A stretch of DNA of 64,000 nt. Source: Lutjanus erythropterus (taxonomy: Eukaryota; Chordata; Actinopteri; Lutjaniformes; Lutjanidae). The notes beneath the pieces are model-generated. The model had not been told where the DNA came from. It did no database searches and was given only the letters and a program-made list of their open reading frames with translations. The DNA is taken from NCBI GenBank assembly GCA_020091685.1, contig CM034610.1, positions 31,332,134-31,396,133 on the forward strand, in the 5' to 3' direction. A program made the translations under genes and the position numbers. This document shows positions 46,894-58,184 of this stretch, piece after piece (within the stretch, counting starts at the first letter, position 1; each line of letters starts with the position of its first letter).

Positions 46894-47999
46894 CTCATTA
46901 ATAATAATCATAACCACACAGCTGACCTTCTTTGTGACCATTTTATAGTCGAAAACATCAGATCATAGACATGAGCAAAATGTTTGTCTGTCAAAGTAAC
47001 GCCACTCTGCTCTCTGCCTTTGTTCTGTTTAGATGTGGCAGTCCTCTGCTGAATTTTGCTTCAGGTCAGCTAGTCCACCATGAGTAATAAAAATATGTTT
47101 TATGATGTGATTACCTCACATCTTTTCAGGCGTGAAAACGAAGTGTGTGCATTAGAGTAGAGTTTGCATGAAAACATGAGACAAACTGTGTTCTGTGCAG
47201 TTTACTCTTGAATATGGGACGATCCTGTATCATGCGGGACAGGTGGCGACCCTACCTGTGTTACCCAGACAACAATGTGTGACCACCTGGTTAAGTTGCT
47301 CATTTAGGGTAAACTGAACCTGAACATTTCCAGGATAATAAATCCAACTCTGAAAGTCTTTGTGATTACTTATCCAGTTCTTTGCGTTGAAAACCGCTAT
47401 TGTTGTTGTTAACATGGTTGTTGACCGTCCAGTTGAAATCTCCGCCAGGGGTTGAGTCTGTCAACCAATCATAGGCTCTCTTCTGACTTGTCGACAAATC
47501 AGAGTCTGTGTGAGCAGCTCTGATCTCAAAGTCATTGTCTGATGGAATAACGTGAGATTAAACCTCCTCCTTCAGTAGAAAAACTTTATTTTGCTATATC
47601 TATATCAAAAATATAGAGCAAAATAAAGTTATATAGATTTAAGATATTAAGATATTTTCTATTATTATTTGTATTAATTAAGTTTTCTTTGTTTATTTTA
47701 TAAGGTTAGTTTTATTTTTACTTTTAATTTCACACTTTTACAATGCATTTATTATTGCATTGTGTTATAATGTTTTATTAATACATTGATTGAATATTGA
47801 ATATTGTTACCATAGTTGCACAGAAAAAATCTTGTGTATCTGCCTGCTGATTGTCTCATCTGAGAGAAAAACGAACAAACAGAAAAGCTGCTGAATGTGG
47901 AGCCAGGAACACAATTTTACCAATAAATCATTCTTTGCAAATGCGTGTCTTGATGTGCCTGTTGAAGATAATGGTTAAATGAAAAGAACAGAGTCAGGA

Positions 48000-49030
48000 T
48001 GAAAAGATCACTTAAAGAACACATAATACATGAAACAATATTTAAAAAAACTAAGAAGAAAAAGATATGACAACATCAATGATTATGTAAAAGATGTAAC
48101 AAGACAAAACAGACAGAGAGACTGATGGAGAAAATGTGAGGTTCAGTTTGCTTTGCACACAGTTAGAAGAAATATCCTTCAGAGGACAATTTTTACTTTT
48201 GTACTCTAAGTACTTTTCAGAACCTGTCCTTTTCACTTTTACTGGAGTAAACAGGTTGAATCAGAACTTCTACTTTTACCAGAGTCTTTCTTTACAAGTA
48301 TCTGTTCTTGTGTGCAGGAGTTGAAGTTGAAGTAACCAACTACAAATACTCAGATTACTGTAATTAGGTAGTTTTTGGGGTGCTTGAACTTCTGTGAGTA
48401 GATTTAAGTCCGGTACTTTAACTCGTACATAAGTATGCATTTCAAGTTGTAATATACTTAGTTACTTTTAAAATCATAGTTGAGTATTGTGAAAAATTTG
48501 AATAACCTTTAATCTGCATTTTAGTAGCCCATTAGGTGATCTAATCACAAACGGACTGATGAAAACCAGGACATATGGATGAAAAACAAAACAAAATGCT
48601 ACAATGCTACATTTGTAGTGAGGATGATTGCCACTAAGAATTTAACCAATTAAAATGTATTCATGGATATTTAATCAGTTGTCATGGCAGTAGCTGCACC
48701 TCATGTGTTTTGTCTAGTGGAGACCAACTTAGACTTAAAATGAGAAAAAAAACATGTCAGTGTCAAACAGATAAAATTGAAAATGAGGAAAATCTTAAAA
48801 GTGTTTGAGATTAATGATTGTCAGCATTTTTAACTGTTGGTTAAGGAACATGCACAAAATCTGCAAACCTTGTTTGAAGAGGTGACAGTGACATTGATGG
48901 TTAACAGTAATTTTTGTGACAAATACTTTGTACTTTTACTCGGTATATGAGTAATATTTAAGTATTGTAACATTACTTGTACTTGAGTACAGATTTTCAG
49001 TACATCATAGTACTTTCCACCACTGCTTGT
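48000..49030. mobile_element. second composite aagtactt-type element
   Basis: A shorter A-rich array (48010-48120, AAAGATGTAACAAGACAAAA), then TGTGAGGTTCAGTTTGCTTTGC...TGGAGTAAACAGGTTGAATCAG, further tactt/agtact segments (48330-48460) and an end at 48920-49030 with CTTGAGTACAGATTTTCAGTAC...TTTCCACCACTG. Confidence 0.7.
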
Positions 49031-49179
49031 GTCATCACCTCTGGGGTCAGATACAAATAGCCACATAGCTGCTGTGTGACTGATGGTCAGTGGACACAAT
49101 ATGAAGTTTACAAGTACTGTAGTCAGTTATTCTAAATAAGACTCTGCTCCCATCGAAGCAGTCATGTTCAGTAACAAAG

Positions 49180-49187
49180 TGGGTCTA

Positions 49188-49220
<33 letters not shown>

Positions 49221-49395
49221 TGAATTGAGCAGATCAGACGGGCACTTTGGAATGGAGCAGCTATCTGCTGAACATTTCACCCACCAACTGTGTGTACTAT
49301 TCCCTAAATGTTGACTTTACCCTGCACAATTTGTGAAGCATTACACAATCCAGAGGCTGAGATCAATGTGCATACTGTTGGTTTTGAAGAGTCAG

Positions 49396-49446
<51 letters not shown>
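49180..49446. repeat. two (GT)n microsatellites
   Basis: GT runs at about 49190-49222 (one interruption) and 49398-49446. Confidence 0.95.
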
Positions 49447-49449
<3 letters not shown>

Positions 49450-49649
49450 CCACTGAACTTCAGTAATGAAACTCAAACAAGGCTATAAGATCAATGAGCT
49501 TTAATCCTTAAAAGCTCTAAATCAGTTCTAAATCAGTTCTCTCAACACATCAACAAGTCTCAGAACCTGTCCTCTTGTCTTCTATTAAGAAGTCCTGTGG
49601 ACATATTGTATGAGTATCAATCAGTGCCCTGCTGTCTGTCTGCTGTCCC

Positions 49650-49900
49650 TGTTCCTCTGAGGGTTCACTCAATCATTAACCTAATCTACTTACTGAAAAC
49701 TCCCACTCAGTGTTTGCATGAGAGCTCAATGATAAGCTATTTGAAGATGAATGTGGTGATGGGACAACCATTGACATGTTTGCTAATCTGTGTCAGCCTT
49801 TGATTCCTCAGTGAGACAGCAGAATGAGCAGCAGTGGTTCAGTTTACTGTCGTCTTTGAGCTGGACCTCTCTGTTCCCAGCATTCATCCTCCACAACAAC
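49650..49900. promoter_or_regulatory. candidate conserved non-coding element
   Basis: Repeat-free stretch with ACTCAATCATTAACCTAATC, TGAGAGCTCAATGATAAGCT (GATAAG) and clustered TAAT words, balanced composition to about 49900. Confidence 0.35.
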
Positions 49901-50012
49901 AACCAGCTTTATGTTGACTTGTGTCGCAAATTAGTTCAACTGATCCCAACTGATTGTTATCTGTGACAGTGGGACCCTTATATACGTTAGATTACATTAG
50001 ATTGGATTAAAG

Positions 50013-51515
50013 TTAAATTGGAGTATTTTAGGTATACAAATTAAAATATTATTCTTTGAATGAAGTCTTTTGTGGGAAAAAAGAAACAAAAAAATCATAT
50101 CATCATAATTTAAATGAATGAAACCCTGCTCCTATGGACAACTTTCAACATACTGCAAAGCTGTTTGGGGTCAGGATCTTCCTAGAGAGTATATTCAGTG
50201 GCTCCAGTAATCTATGACTATCTATGACCGAGTTTTCTCCCATGGACCCCAATATACATAACAAGAAAATAATTTCTCTGTGAAATTATAGCAAACAACT
50301 GGCAGCAGCGTTGCCATTATTATACAGCAATTTCTACAGTTTCTCTTCTGTAATTTACTTTCACAGTTTATTATTGTAATTTTAATAATTTATAATTTAC
50401 AGTATTGTGTCGTATAATGTGAAGTTTACAGTGTAATATTGTAACTATCATGTCAGTAATATACTGTATTTCTACAGTTTTGCTGTTGCAATCTGTTGTA
50501 AAACATTAAACTACTTTAACTTTTCTTTATATTGATAAATACAACTGTAAATTGCAGACACATGTCTCAGTATTGAGAACTAGAAATTAGTTCAGTTTTA
50601 TGTTAAATATGCATAACCTCTAAAACAAAAAAAGATGATGAAGTGAGTTTTATTGAAGAGAATATTTATTCAAAGGCAGCATTGTATGACAAAAGTAAGA
50701 CTGGATTTAAGATATAGAGCATTATCTATGAACTATTTTAGATATAAAATTAAAATATTATTTATTGTACTATGAAACCTTTTGTGGAAAAAAAGAAATG
50801 AAAAAAAATCATATGATTAGAATTCGTGAATGAATGTGAAAACTTTTTTGGACCTCCTGAGCCTTGGTTCTATAGGCAGCTTTGAATGTTCTCTGAAGCT
50901 GTTTGGGGTCAGGATCTTCTGATCTGAACAGTATATTCTGTGGTTCTAGTAATCTATGACAGAGGTTCTCAAAGTTTATAATAATATAATATGTAAATAA
51001 TATGATGTCATGTCGACTGGCAGGAGGAAGATTTATACAATGGAACAAATTTATCTGTGAATTTACAGTAAACAACTGGCAGCAGGGATATCATTATTAT
51101 ACAACAGTTTCTACTGTTTCACTACTGTGATTTACTTTCACAGTTTATTACTGTAATTCTTTTACAGTATTGTATCGTATAATGTGAGGTTTACAGTGCA
51201 ATACTGTAATTATCATGTCAGTAATATACTATATTTCTACAGTTTTGCTGTTGTAATCTATTGAACTTCTTTAAGTTTTCTTCATATTGATGCTATAAAT
51301 AACAACATGACAGCTTTATGGAACTGAACATTTATCCAAAGGCAGAATTGTATGACAAAAATTATATAGATTGAGGTAAGTATATAGCATAATATATGAA
51401 CTATTTTAGATTGAAACATTAAAATATTATTAATTAAACTGTGAAGCCTTTTGTGAAAAAATAAATAAATAAAACATTTTTATATTTAGATCATTTAAAT
51501 GGATGAATCTGAAAA
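50013..51515. repeat. tandem duplication, ~0.7-kb unit, about 2.2 copies
   Basis: Collinear landmarks recur: ATTAAAATATTATT at 50040, 50749 and 51417; AGCTGTTTGGGGTCAGGATCTTC at 50158 and 50897; CAACTGGCAGCAG at 50296 and 51075; TGTCAGTAATATACT at 50451 and 51216. Spacings are about 670-765 bp because of indels. No coding support. Confidence 0.88.
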
Positions 51516-52660
51516 TGAATTCAACAAATTAAAGTGTTTGTTTTAAAACATGTCTATGACATGACACACCTGTAAATCAAAATGTAACTGTTTAGAGTGA
51601 ATTAAGATGGAGCATGACCTACAGAGCTTCCTGTCCAAAATCCACCAATCAAAAGCGGTTTAAGTGAGAGTGTTATAGCAGGATTCAATTCTTCTGGTCC
51701 ATGTGAGAGGGCAACTTGAAATAAATGAAAATAGACATATTGTTCACTGGTATGGATTATCTAATGGAAGCAAGTTCTATATTAGTATTCAGTTTCAAAA
51801 TGTCATCCAAAAGCTATGATAAGCTTATAAATGTTCATTGCACTGTTTTATCCTGCACTAAATTGTTAAAATTAGATACAACTTGACTAGCTATGCATTA
51901 AAATGCTGATTGTGTATTAGCATGTCCGAAGTTCAGCTGTTCTTACTCTCAACTACAGGTTACACAAACTCTGTTTTAAAATACAAAAATGAGAAATCAT
52001 CCTTTATCTTATATTTTTGTGCTTTAGGTAAACTGTTCTGTAAACAAGTGTGTTTTTATCAAAATAAAACTTGAAATGCAGCTTTTACCTGTAAGGAATA
52101 TTTTATAATATTGCATTGTTGCTTTTGTCTGAGTAAAGGATCCGTTATTCTTCACCATGGCTTTTTATGTTGATTTCATAAAGTAAATTTAAACAGCAAC
52201 TAGAGCAGCTATCTTAAACATGTCATGCTTTAATATGTAGTAATTATTACATGACGTTTTCTGCCAGACCTCTAACGTGCAGTTATTTTAACCTAAACCA
52301 AACTGCAACAGAAAAGTGAAAATATAATTTAAGAAAAAATGAAGATATTGAGTAAACAATAGTGGAACCATCACCACAATCTGCTCCTGATATGGACTTT
52401 GCGCTCTTTATACTGTGTCAACCTTGAGAGAAAGATTTCTGTCAAACTTCTTCTTGAACTTTTCTGTCATTCATGTCAGTGGCATAACTGTGCCAGATGC
52501 ACAGATAATACAGATATATCTGCATATTATAACAGGTAACATCATACCGCCTAATGTTTGGACTATTCAAGATGAAGAAATGTCTCATTTGTGTTATTTA
52601 CTGTTGATGTTGAGCACCTCCTCGCTTTGTTTGTTAATTTTGTCTCAATTTTGTCAATTG
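51516..52660. other. AT-rich DNA, nothing recognised
   Basis: Intergenic, or part of the long hhex last intron if the terminal exon lies further left. The plus frame at 52415-52705 is not recognised. Confidence 0.4.
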
Positions 52661-52662
52661 TT

Positions 52663-52719
52663 TTATTATTATTATATTATTATTATTATTTATTATATAT
52701 GTTAAATATAATAATAATA

Positions 52720-52763
<44 letters not shown>

Positions 52764-52775
52764 TAATAATAAAAG

Positions 52776-52805
<30 letters not shown>
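52663..52805. repeat. (ATT)n/(AAT)n palindromic microsatellite plus (GAA)n
   Basis: ATT runs turn into AAT runs around 52690-52720, forming a cruciform-capable block to 52772, followed directly by (GAA)n 52774-52805. Confidence 0.92.
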
Positions 52806-52808
<3 letters not shown>

Positions 52809-52921
52809 CGTTTAGCTGAGGTGAAGACAGGAAGTCAGGTAGACAATATATAGTTCATCTTCCAAACTGACCATATTTTTCACACTCAAGCAGAACCTGT
52901 TTTCACTCAGTGTTGTGTCAC

Positions 52922-52960
52922 CACACACACACACACACACACACACACTCTCTCTCTCTG
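52922..52960. repeat. (CA)n(CT)n microsatellite
   Basis: CA run to 52948 then CT units to 52960. Confidence 0.95.
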
Positions 52961-52974
52961 ACACTGACACACAC

Positions 52975-53195
52975 ACTCGCCCGCGATCACCATTTGCTGT
53001 TTGTGTAAAAGTGATTAGCCAGACACAACTGCGAAACTGTTACCTTTATAGTAGCCAAGCCGCAGAATATAGATCCTGTAAGACGAGCCGAGCGGTGATG
53101 TAATGGTAAATTAAAAGGTGTCTAAACTGTGACCTCCAGTCAGGGATCATCATCAGGAAAAACAACCACATCCCAGGAGATCACGTCGACATAAA
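52975..53195. promoter_or_regulatory. candidate conserved non-coding element downstream of hhex exon 3
   Basis: Balanced, repeat-free text (TCGCCCGCGATCACCATTTG, CCAAGCCGCAGAATATAGATC, AAGACGAGCCGAGCGGTGATG, CCCAGGAGATCACGTCGAC) within very AT-rich DNA. Every frame is closed soon in both directions. Could be regulatory or part of the hhex 3' UTR. Confidence 0.4.
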
Positions 53196-54142
53196 TATGG
53201 TTTTAAAAAACAATTACACTCTTTAATTATTTACTCCTAAATGTTCATATATTTTACAACATTTACAATATTATATCAGATTCATATCAGCTTGAAAAGT
53301 TGTTTAAATGTCTCTAAATAATTACAGATTTAACTGTTGTTGCCCTCAAAGTCAGGACATCTCCCTTTTACATAGTAATCCCTTTATTTCACAGATTCTT
53401 TAAATTTAAAATGCATATTTATATATAATATTTAAAGTATTAGTTTTTTTAATACTCTGGCAAAAATTCTAATTTAATTTAAAGAGTATAATTCCAAAAA
53501 CAATTATTTAAGATCTCGAATAAAGTTGGAATAGATGTACAATCTAACACTGAAACGGGCTGACATGGTTAGCTGTTGCCGTAAAAGTACAATTCAATTA
53601 CCAATTTTTACACGTTAAATGTAATTATAAATGTGTTATTACAAATAAATAGAAAGAGAAATGTAATTTTAAAAATATTTGCTTATAACATCGTGAAAAT
53701 TTGATGATGCTATTAATTATTGCGCCTGAAAAGGATAAAGGAAATTCAAGCACATGTTTACAAGACAAGACAAATTTCCTTTTATGTGATAAATATCTAA
53801 AGTGTATTTTAAAATGCAAATCAAATTTAAATTTCCTTCGCTTTGATTTTTTTATGCCTGCATAGCATGAGTGGTTATTTATGTATAAAAAAGATCATTT
53901 TCAAGAATATATTTCTCTTATCAAACAATTTAAGAATGTTAATAATGAAAATTGATTTTAATTCTTTCTTTAGATTTATTTACAAATAAATTCAGTTTAC
54001 AACACAATATAGCTACATAGAATTACATATATTTGATCTTTTTTTAATTATAAACAGACTATTTTTCAGAGCTTTTTGTGTCTTGTATGAAAAGGAAGCA
54101 AAAAATCGTGTCCAGTTGAGCTTCCAATACAAAAAAAACGTA
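53196..54142. other. very AT-rich DNA, nothing recognised
   Basis: No exon-like text, checked on the minus strand for an hhex terminal exon without success. Confidence 0.5.
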
Positions 54143-54200
54143 AAATAATAATAATAATAATAATTATTATTATTATTATTATTATTATAATTATAATAAT
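54143..54200. repeat. (AAT)n(ATT)n palindromic microsatellite
   Basis: AAT units to 54163 followed by their complement to about 54187, then ataattataataat. Confidence 0.95.
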
Positions 54201-54204
54201 CAAA

Positions 54205-54620
54205 TTTCAAGGCATCACACTGCAATAGATTTTTGAGTTTTGAAACTCTTAAGTTTTGAAATAAACTTTAAAAAGTTTTGCTGACCTCTAATCTTTAGTT
54301 TGAGATAATTTCGAATCATTGAGTTTTAGAAACGTTTAAAAAATGAAAAAAAATTGGAAAAGGTTTTAATTAAAAAATATTAAAATTTTAACATTCACTT
54401 TCACTTCAATTAATTTATTCATTTAAAAAAAATACAATGTTTTGAGTTTCTAAAAATCAAACATTTAAGTTTATCTAAGGAAGAAAAGTTAAATTAGGAT
54501 TAGGATTAGTAGTTGGTAAAAACTTTTTCAAAACTTAAGAATCTGAAACTCAAAAATCTATTGCAGTCTGATGCCTTGAAATGTTGAGTTTTCTCAGCTT
54601 TTTTGTTTTTACAGTGTGTG
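54205..54620. mobile_element. MITE-like element with 55-bp inverted repeats
   Basis: Arm 54205-54262 (TTTCAAGGCATCACACTGCA...) pairs with 54526-54581 (...TGCAGTCTGATGCCTTGAAA) at about 90%. The interior and right part match 11330-11582; terminal TTTTTTGTTTTTACAGTGTG. About 260 bp left of hhex exon 3. Confidence 0.85.
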
Positions 54621-54878
54621 TGTACTAATTATTAATAATACAACTGATGTAAGTGCACTAATAAGGACACGACTACAATATTCAGTTTAATGCAAGAAGT
54701 CAGAATGCTTCATCTGTCACAGCTTAAGCCATATTAACCCAGTGTATCACAAATAAAAACACACCTCAAAGTAATCACATTACTGCTGTAGTGGCTGATA
54801 CTGAAGATTTTTTTGTTAATAATTCTTCCATAAGAAATTAATGGAGTATTTCTTATGAAAATTAGAGAAACCTCTCAC

Positions 54879-54929
54879 CTGTTTTAGTCTTCGCCACTTC
54901 GCTCGTCGATTTTGAAACCAGGTTTTAAC
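54879..54929 (-). CDS. hhex: hhex exon 3 (recognition helix micro-exon)
   Basis: A 51-nt exon encoding VKTWFQNRRAKWRRLKQ (residues 190-206), the DNA-recognition helix with the diagnostic W48-F49-Q50-N51. It is too short for ordinary ORF scans. It was found from the conserved helix, an acceptor TTTCAG|GTTAAAACC (54930-54931) and a donor AAACAG|GTGAGAGG (54877-54878). The length and phase 0 at both ends match mammalian HHEX exon 3. Exons 1-3 together are 618 nt, or 206 codons. The C-terminal exon, acidic in mammals, should follow to the left but was not identified, so this CDS is incomplete. Confidence 0.97.
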
Positions 54930-55351
54930 CTGAAAGACAAAATGAAAAATGCTCCTTATTTATGTGTTATGTGATTCCTATTTAAGTCAAACATCACAGC
55001 TGAAGAAACAGCGGTAGGTCGTACAGAAGGGACGAAGCGATACGTTGTTAAAATGAAAACTGAGCAAAAAAAAAAAAAAAAAAAAAGTTCAGACTGCTTA
55101 ATGAGAAGAATTAAGATCGGATTCCATTCCACTTCTATACTGGACTCGGTCCAGAAACGAACATTCATTAATGTCAAACTGTGATTACTGTCCTGTCCAA
55201 TACTAGATTTTGGGGGCCGACACTGATAATAATGAGGGAGTAAAAAATATCAAACAAGATATCAAACAGAATGCATTCATAAACACACTGATGTAAGGGA
55301 GCCAGGATATTTGACAGTTTAACAGTAAACTTCAGGGAATATAAACTCCAG

Positions 55352-55859
55352 CAGAATTTCACAAACGTTTTTTCGGCGGACCCACTTGTAAATAAACCAT
55401 GGCAACCCAGTTTATTGACCTTATCAATAAACACAGAGTTCATTTTACTTCAGTTCATTTGTTTGTTTCTGCATTAATGAACGTTCATGACTATCTTAAT
55501 GTCATTTCTGCATCATCTTATATCATCTAGACGCGTGGTATTGATAACATACACGTTAAATATATGAGGAATTAATGGCTGACGGTATTCTTTTTATTTT
55601 CTGTCATGGGGAAAACAATATCGGACATTTGAGCCCACTTCATAACTGAGACTAAATAAATGCATTTAGACAGAATTGACGGGTTTTTATTTTCTCCTTC
55701 CATCACTTGAACAATAGACACATTTTAGTTCATTATTAAAGGTGTACTGCAGATATAAATCTTACGTTTGCAGAGTTACCTCCATAGTATTTTATTTTTC
55801 CAAATAAAATCTCTTGTGAGCCACCGCGTGAGTCACGACCCAGTCTCTGGAAATGACTG
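55352..55859. mobile_element. hAT-like MITE (tttcccaaac family), copy D
   Basis: Within hhex intron 2. Shares CGGACATTTGAGCCCACTTCATAA, AAATGCATTTAGACAGAATTGAC, TACTGCAGATATAAATCTTACGTTTGCAGA and GTGAGTCACGACCCAGTCTCTGGAAATGACTG with copies A, C and E. Confidence 0.8.
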
Positions 55860-56257
55860 ACATACTGTATGATACACTTGAATCAAGACAAGGATCAAAC
55901 TCAGGCCCAGGCCTACATAAAATGCGGCATATAAACATAAAAAATAAAATTAAAAAACGCAAAACAATCTGCATTATATTTTATGAAAATAAAAATAAAA
56001 GTCATATTGGCGCATATTTGACAACATGTCGGGCCATGAGACAAATACGTCAGTCGCGCTCCAGCAAAAATGCGTCTGTAGCCAGGATGAATTTGCATTA
56101 TGATAATATTTTTGTATCAGTGATTTGGATTTCACTTCATCTCGTTTTTTCTGGCGGCTGTCGTAAATGAAATAGTTCAGACAGATTGTAATAGCTCCGT
56201 TAGTGGCTAGTGAAAGTAATGTCCGGCTTTCTTCTGCAGCAACAGTATTTACGTAGT

Positions 56258-56500
56258 GATTCTCAAAGTGTGGGCCGCGGCCCGCTGGTGGGCCGTGAGT
56301 GCCCTGCAGAAGGGCCTTGAGAGATCATGAAATATAAATATAAACATATATATTAAAAGGTTTTACTTTTCAATTTTAGAAGTTTGAAATTACCATAAAA
56401 TAAAAATAAAAAATACAAAATGACTTAAGAAGTAATCAGACCTAATAAAAAGCCATGGGATTCAAAACTGCATTTTTTTTTCCTTCTTTATTTGACTGAG
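56258..56500. mobile_element. hAT-type repeat (TTCTCAAAGTGTGGG)
   Basis: GTGATTCTCAAAGTGTGGGCC left end with GCGGCCCGCTGGTGGGCCGTG and GGGCCTTGAGAGATCATGAAATATA; relative of 12798-12975. In hhex intron 2. Confidence 0.7.
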
Positions 56501-56945
56501 TTTCAGGGGTGTTACACCAAATGTGGTGACCTGTCACATTAACACCGGAACATATCTCGTAATTGTTAGTCTCCTGTGTTGATAAGAGTTGTAATTAAAT
56601 GTTTGGATGGACAGCATTGATGAATGAAGCATCTTGTGAAAAATATTTCAAACACAACATAAGTTGATGTTTCAAAGTCAGAGTGGAATATATCACGCTA
56701 TATTACTGGTTAAGCTTTCCTTTAACTTTGCTTTTCCACATGGTACAAAAAAGCGGTAAAGAATGTAGAAGACATGTTCTCTGTCCTTCGGTCAGTGTAC
56801 AGGATAACTTTAAATATGAAAGTAGTCGCTGTGTCCTCTGATACCCAGATACACACAAAAACACGAATTAAATTAAATTAAATATAGGATTTACTGACAG
56901 TCCACATACTCTCTTGAATGAACGGTGGATAACATGTCTCCTCAC

Positions 56946-57124
56946 CTGTCTCTCGCTGAGCTGCAGCATCTTGGCCAGGCGCTTCCTCTCCGGGGGGGAC
57001 AGGTACTTCTGCGTCTCAAACTTCTTCTCCAGCTCGATGGTCTGGTCGTTAGAGAACCGGACCTGACCACCCTTTCTCTTGTGCAGGGGCCGCTGGATGA
57101 AGGGGGTCCACAGCAGAGGTTTGC
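56946..57124 (-). CDS. hhex: hhex exon 2 (homeodomain, N-terminal two thirds)
   Basis: Internal exon of 179 nt, the same length as the mammalian exon. It completes Gly130 and encodes residues 131-189: KPLLWTPFIQRPLHKRKGGQ, then homeodomain helices 1 and 2 and the start of helix 3, with QTIELEKKF, YLSPPERKRLAKMLQLSERQ visible. In standard homeodomain numbering, position 1 is Arg146. The acceptor is CTGAAG|GC at 57125-57126 and the donor CAG|GTGAGG at 56945. The exon ends in phase 0 between homeodomain positions 44 and 45, the usual Hhex intron site. The sequence is essentially invariant relative to other vertebrates, so a functional gene is expected. Confidence 0.98.
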
Positions 57125-57308
57125 CTTCAGAGAGGGAAGACATTCATTTAATGTCCATGTCCGCAACCTCATAACACCATGTCCAGACGCGCTTCTGACT
57201 GCTGACTGATCCGAGATTTCATGACATTCACACAGAGTGGCACAAGCACGTCTGATTCATTTCACACTTATTTAGAATATTCTTGCATTTTAATATTCTT
57301 AACACTTG

Positions 57309-57648
57309 TAGGGCTGCAACAAACGATTATTATTGATCTGTCGATTATTTTCTGGATTAGTTAATTAGTTGTTTGGTCCATGAAATGTCCGAAAATGTTG
57401 AAAAATATCGATCAGATCTCAAGATGACGTCATCAAATGTCTTGTCCACAACTCAAAAATATTCAGTTTACTGTCTGAGAGGAGTAAAGAAACCAGAAAA
57501 TATTCACATTTAAGACGCTGAAATCAGAGAATTTAGACTTTAATTAATTTAATTTCAAAATGAGACTCAAAATGATTAATTAATTATGAAAATAGCTGTT
57601 GGTTAATTTAGAAAATCAATTAATAATTGATTAATTATTGCAGCTCTA
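57309..57648. mobile_element. MITE (gggctgcaac family), complete
   Basis: TAGGGCTGCAACAAACGATTA at the left and TAATTATTGCAGCTCTA at the right are inverted. The body has GGTCCATGAAATGTCCGAAAATG and GTCTTGTCCACAACTCAAAAATATTC. Inside hhex intron 1, 185 bp from exon 2. Relatives at 7140-7285, 44257-44545, 59887-60160. Confidence 0.9.
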
Positions 57649-57659
57649 ATTTATAGAGC

Positions 57660-57925
57660 CAAGTTTTCAGCATTATTGTTACACTGTTGTTATAGATTCA
57701 TCAGCTATGCCTATTTTTACGTCTTATTTGATTTTTTCTCTATAGCTCTTATTATTGCTAGATTATATATTGTGGTATCATGCACATATTTTACAGCATC
57801 CTTATTTACATTTTTACTTGTCTTGTAATTTCAGGCTATATGTGTCTATTCTTAAATGGGAGGCAATGTAACGTAACCCAGCTCCACCAATGGAACAATA
57901 AAGAATTTCTGATTCTGATTGTGTT
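57660..57925 (+). mobile_element. retrotransposon 3'-end fragment
   Basis: Ends ATGGAACAATAAAGAATTTC + TGATTCTGATTG, a repeated-tail 3' terminus of fish LINE type, after a T-rich non-coding stretch. Confidence 0.6.
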
Positions 57926-58184
57926 CATAGATCAGACTGACGTGTGAATGAAGAGTAAAAAAAGCTGCGGTTTGAAGGTAAAAAAAAAAAAGTAGAAAAC
58001 TATAAGAAAAAAGGAATGAATAAGATAATCTATTAATACATGAATGGCGCAACGCTCCCGCTGCAACATTGTAATAAAGTGACTGAGTGAGTGTTGTATT
58101 GCTCTGCATGTAGTTTAACAGACTGATTGATCAGACAGACAGGACAGTGTGTAGCGCTGTAATCAGGCTGTTTTTGTCTTGTCT

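Larger units (their letters stand above)
54930..56945 (-). other. hhex: hhex intron 2
   Basis: Intron of 2,016 bp with GT-AG ends, phase 0. It contains a hAT-like MITE copy (55352-55859), a second hAT-type repeat starting with GTGATTCTCAAAGTGTGGG (56258-56500), and a poly-A run at 55061-55086. The rest is AT-rich with no recognisable coding content. Confidence 0.9.

Noticed and set aside
49783..49806. Possible 24-nt hhex exon 4 (ESKADTD then stop)
   Set aside because: Reasonable acceptor but only seven residues; too little to support against chance.
53042..53073. Possible 32-nt micro-exon on the minus strand (acceptor TCGTCTTACAG, donor AAG|GTAACAG)
   Set aside because: Joined to hhex exon 3 it gives nine unrelated residues and a stop; no resemblance to Hhex.
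56925..57209. 94-codon plus-strand ORF over hhex exon 2
   Set aside because: Antisense shadow of the homeobox exon.
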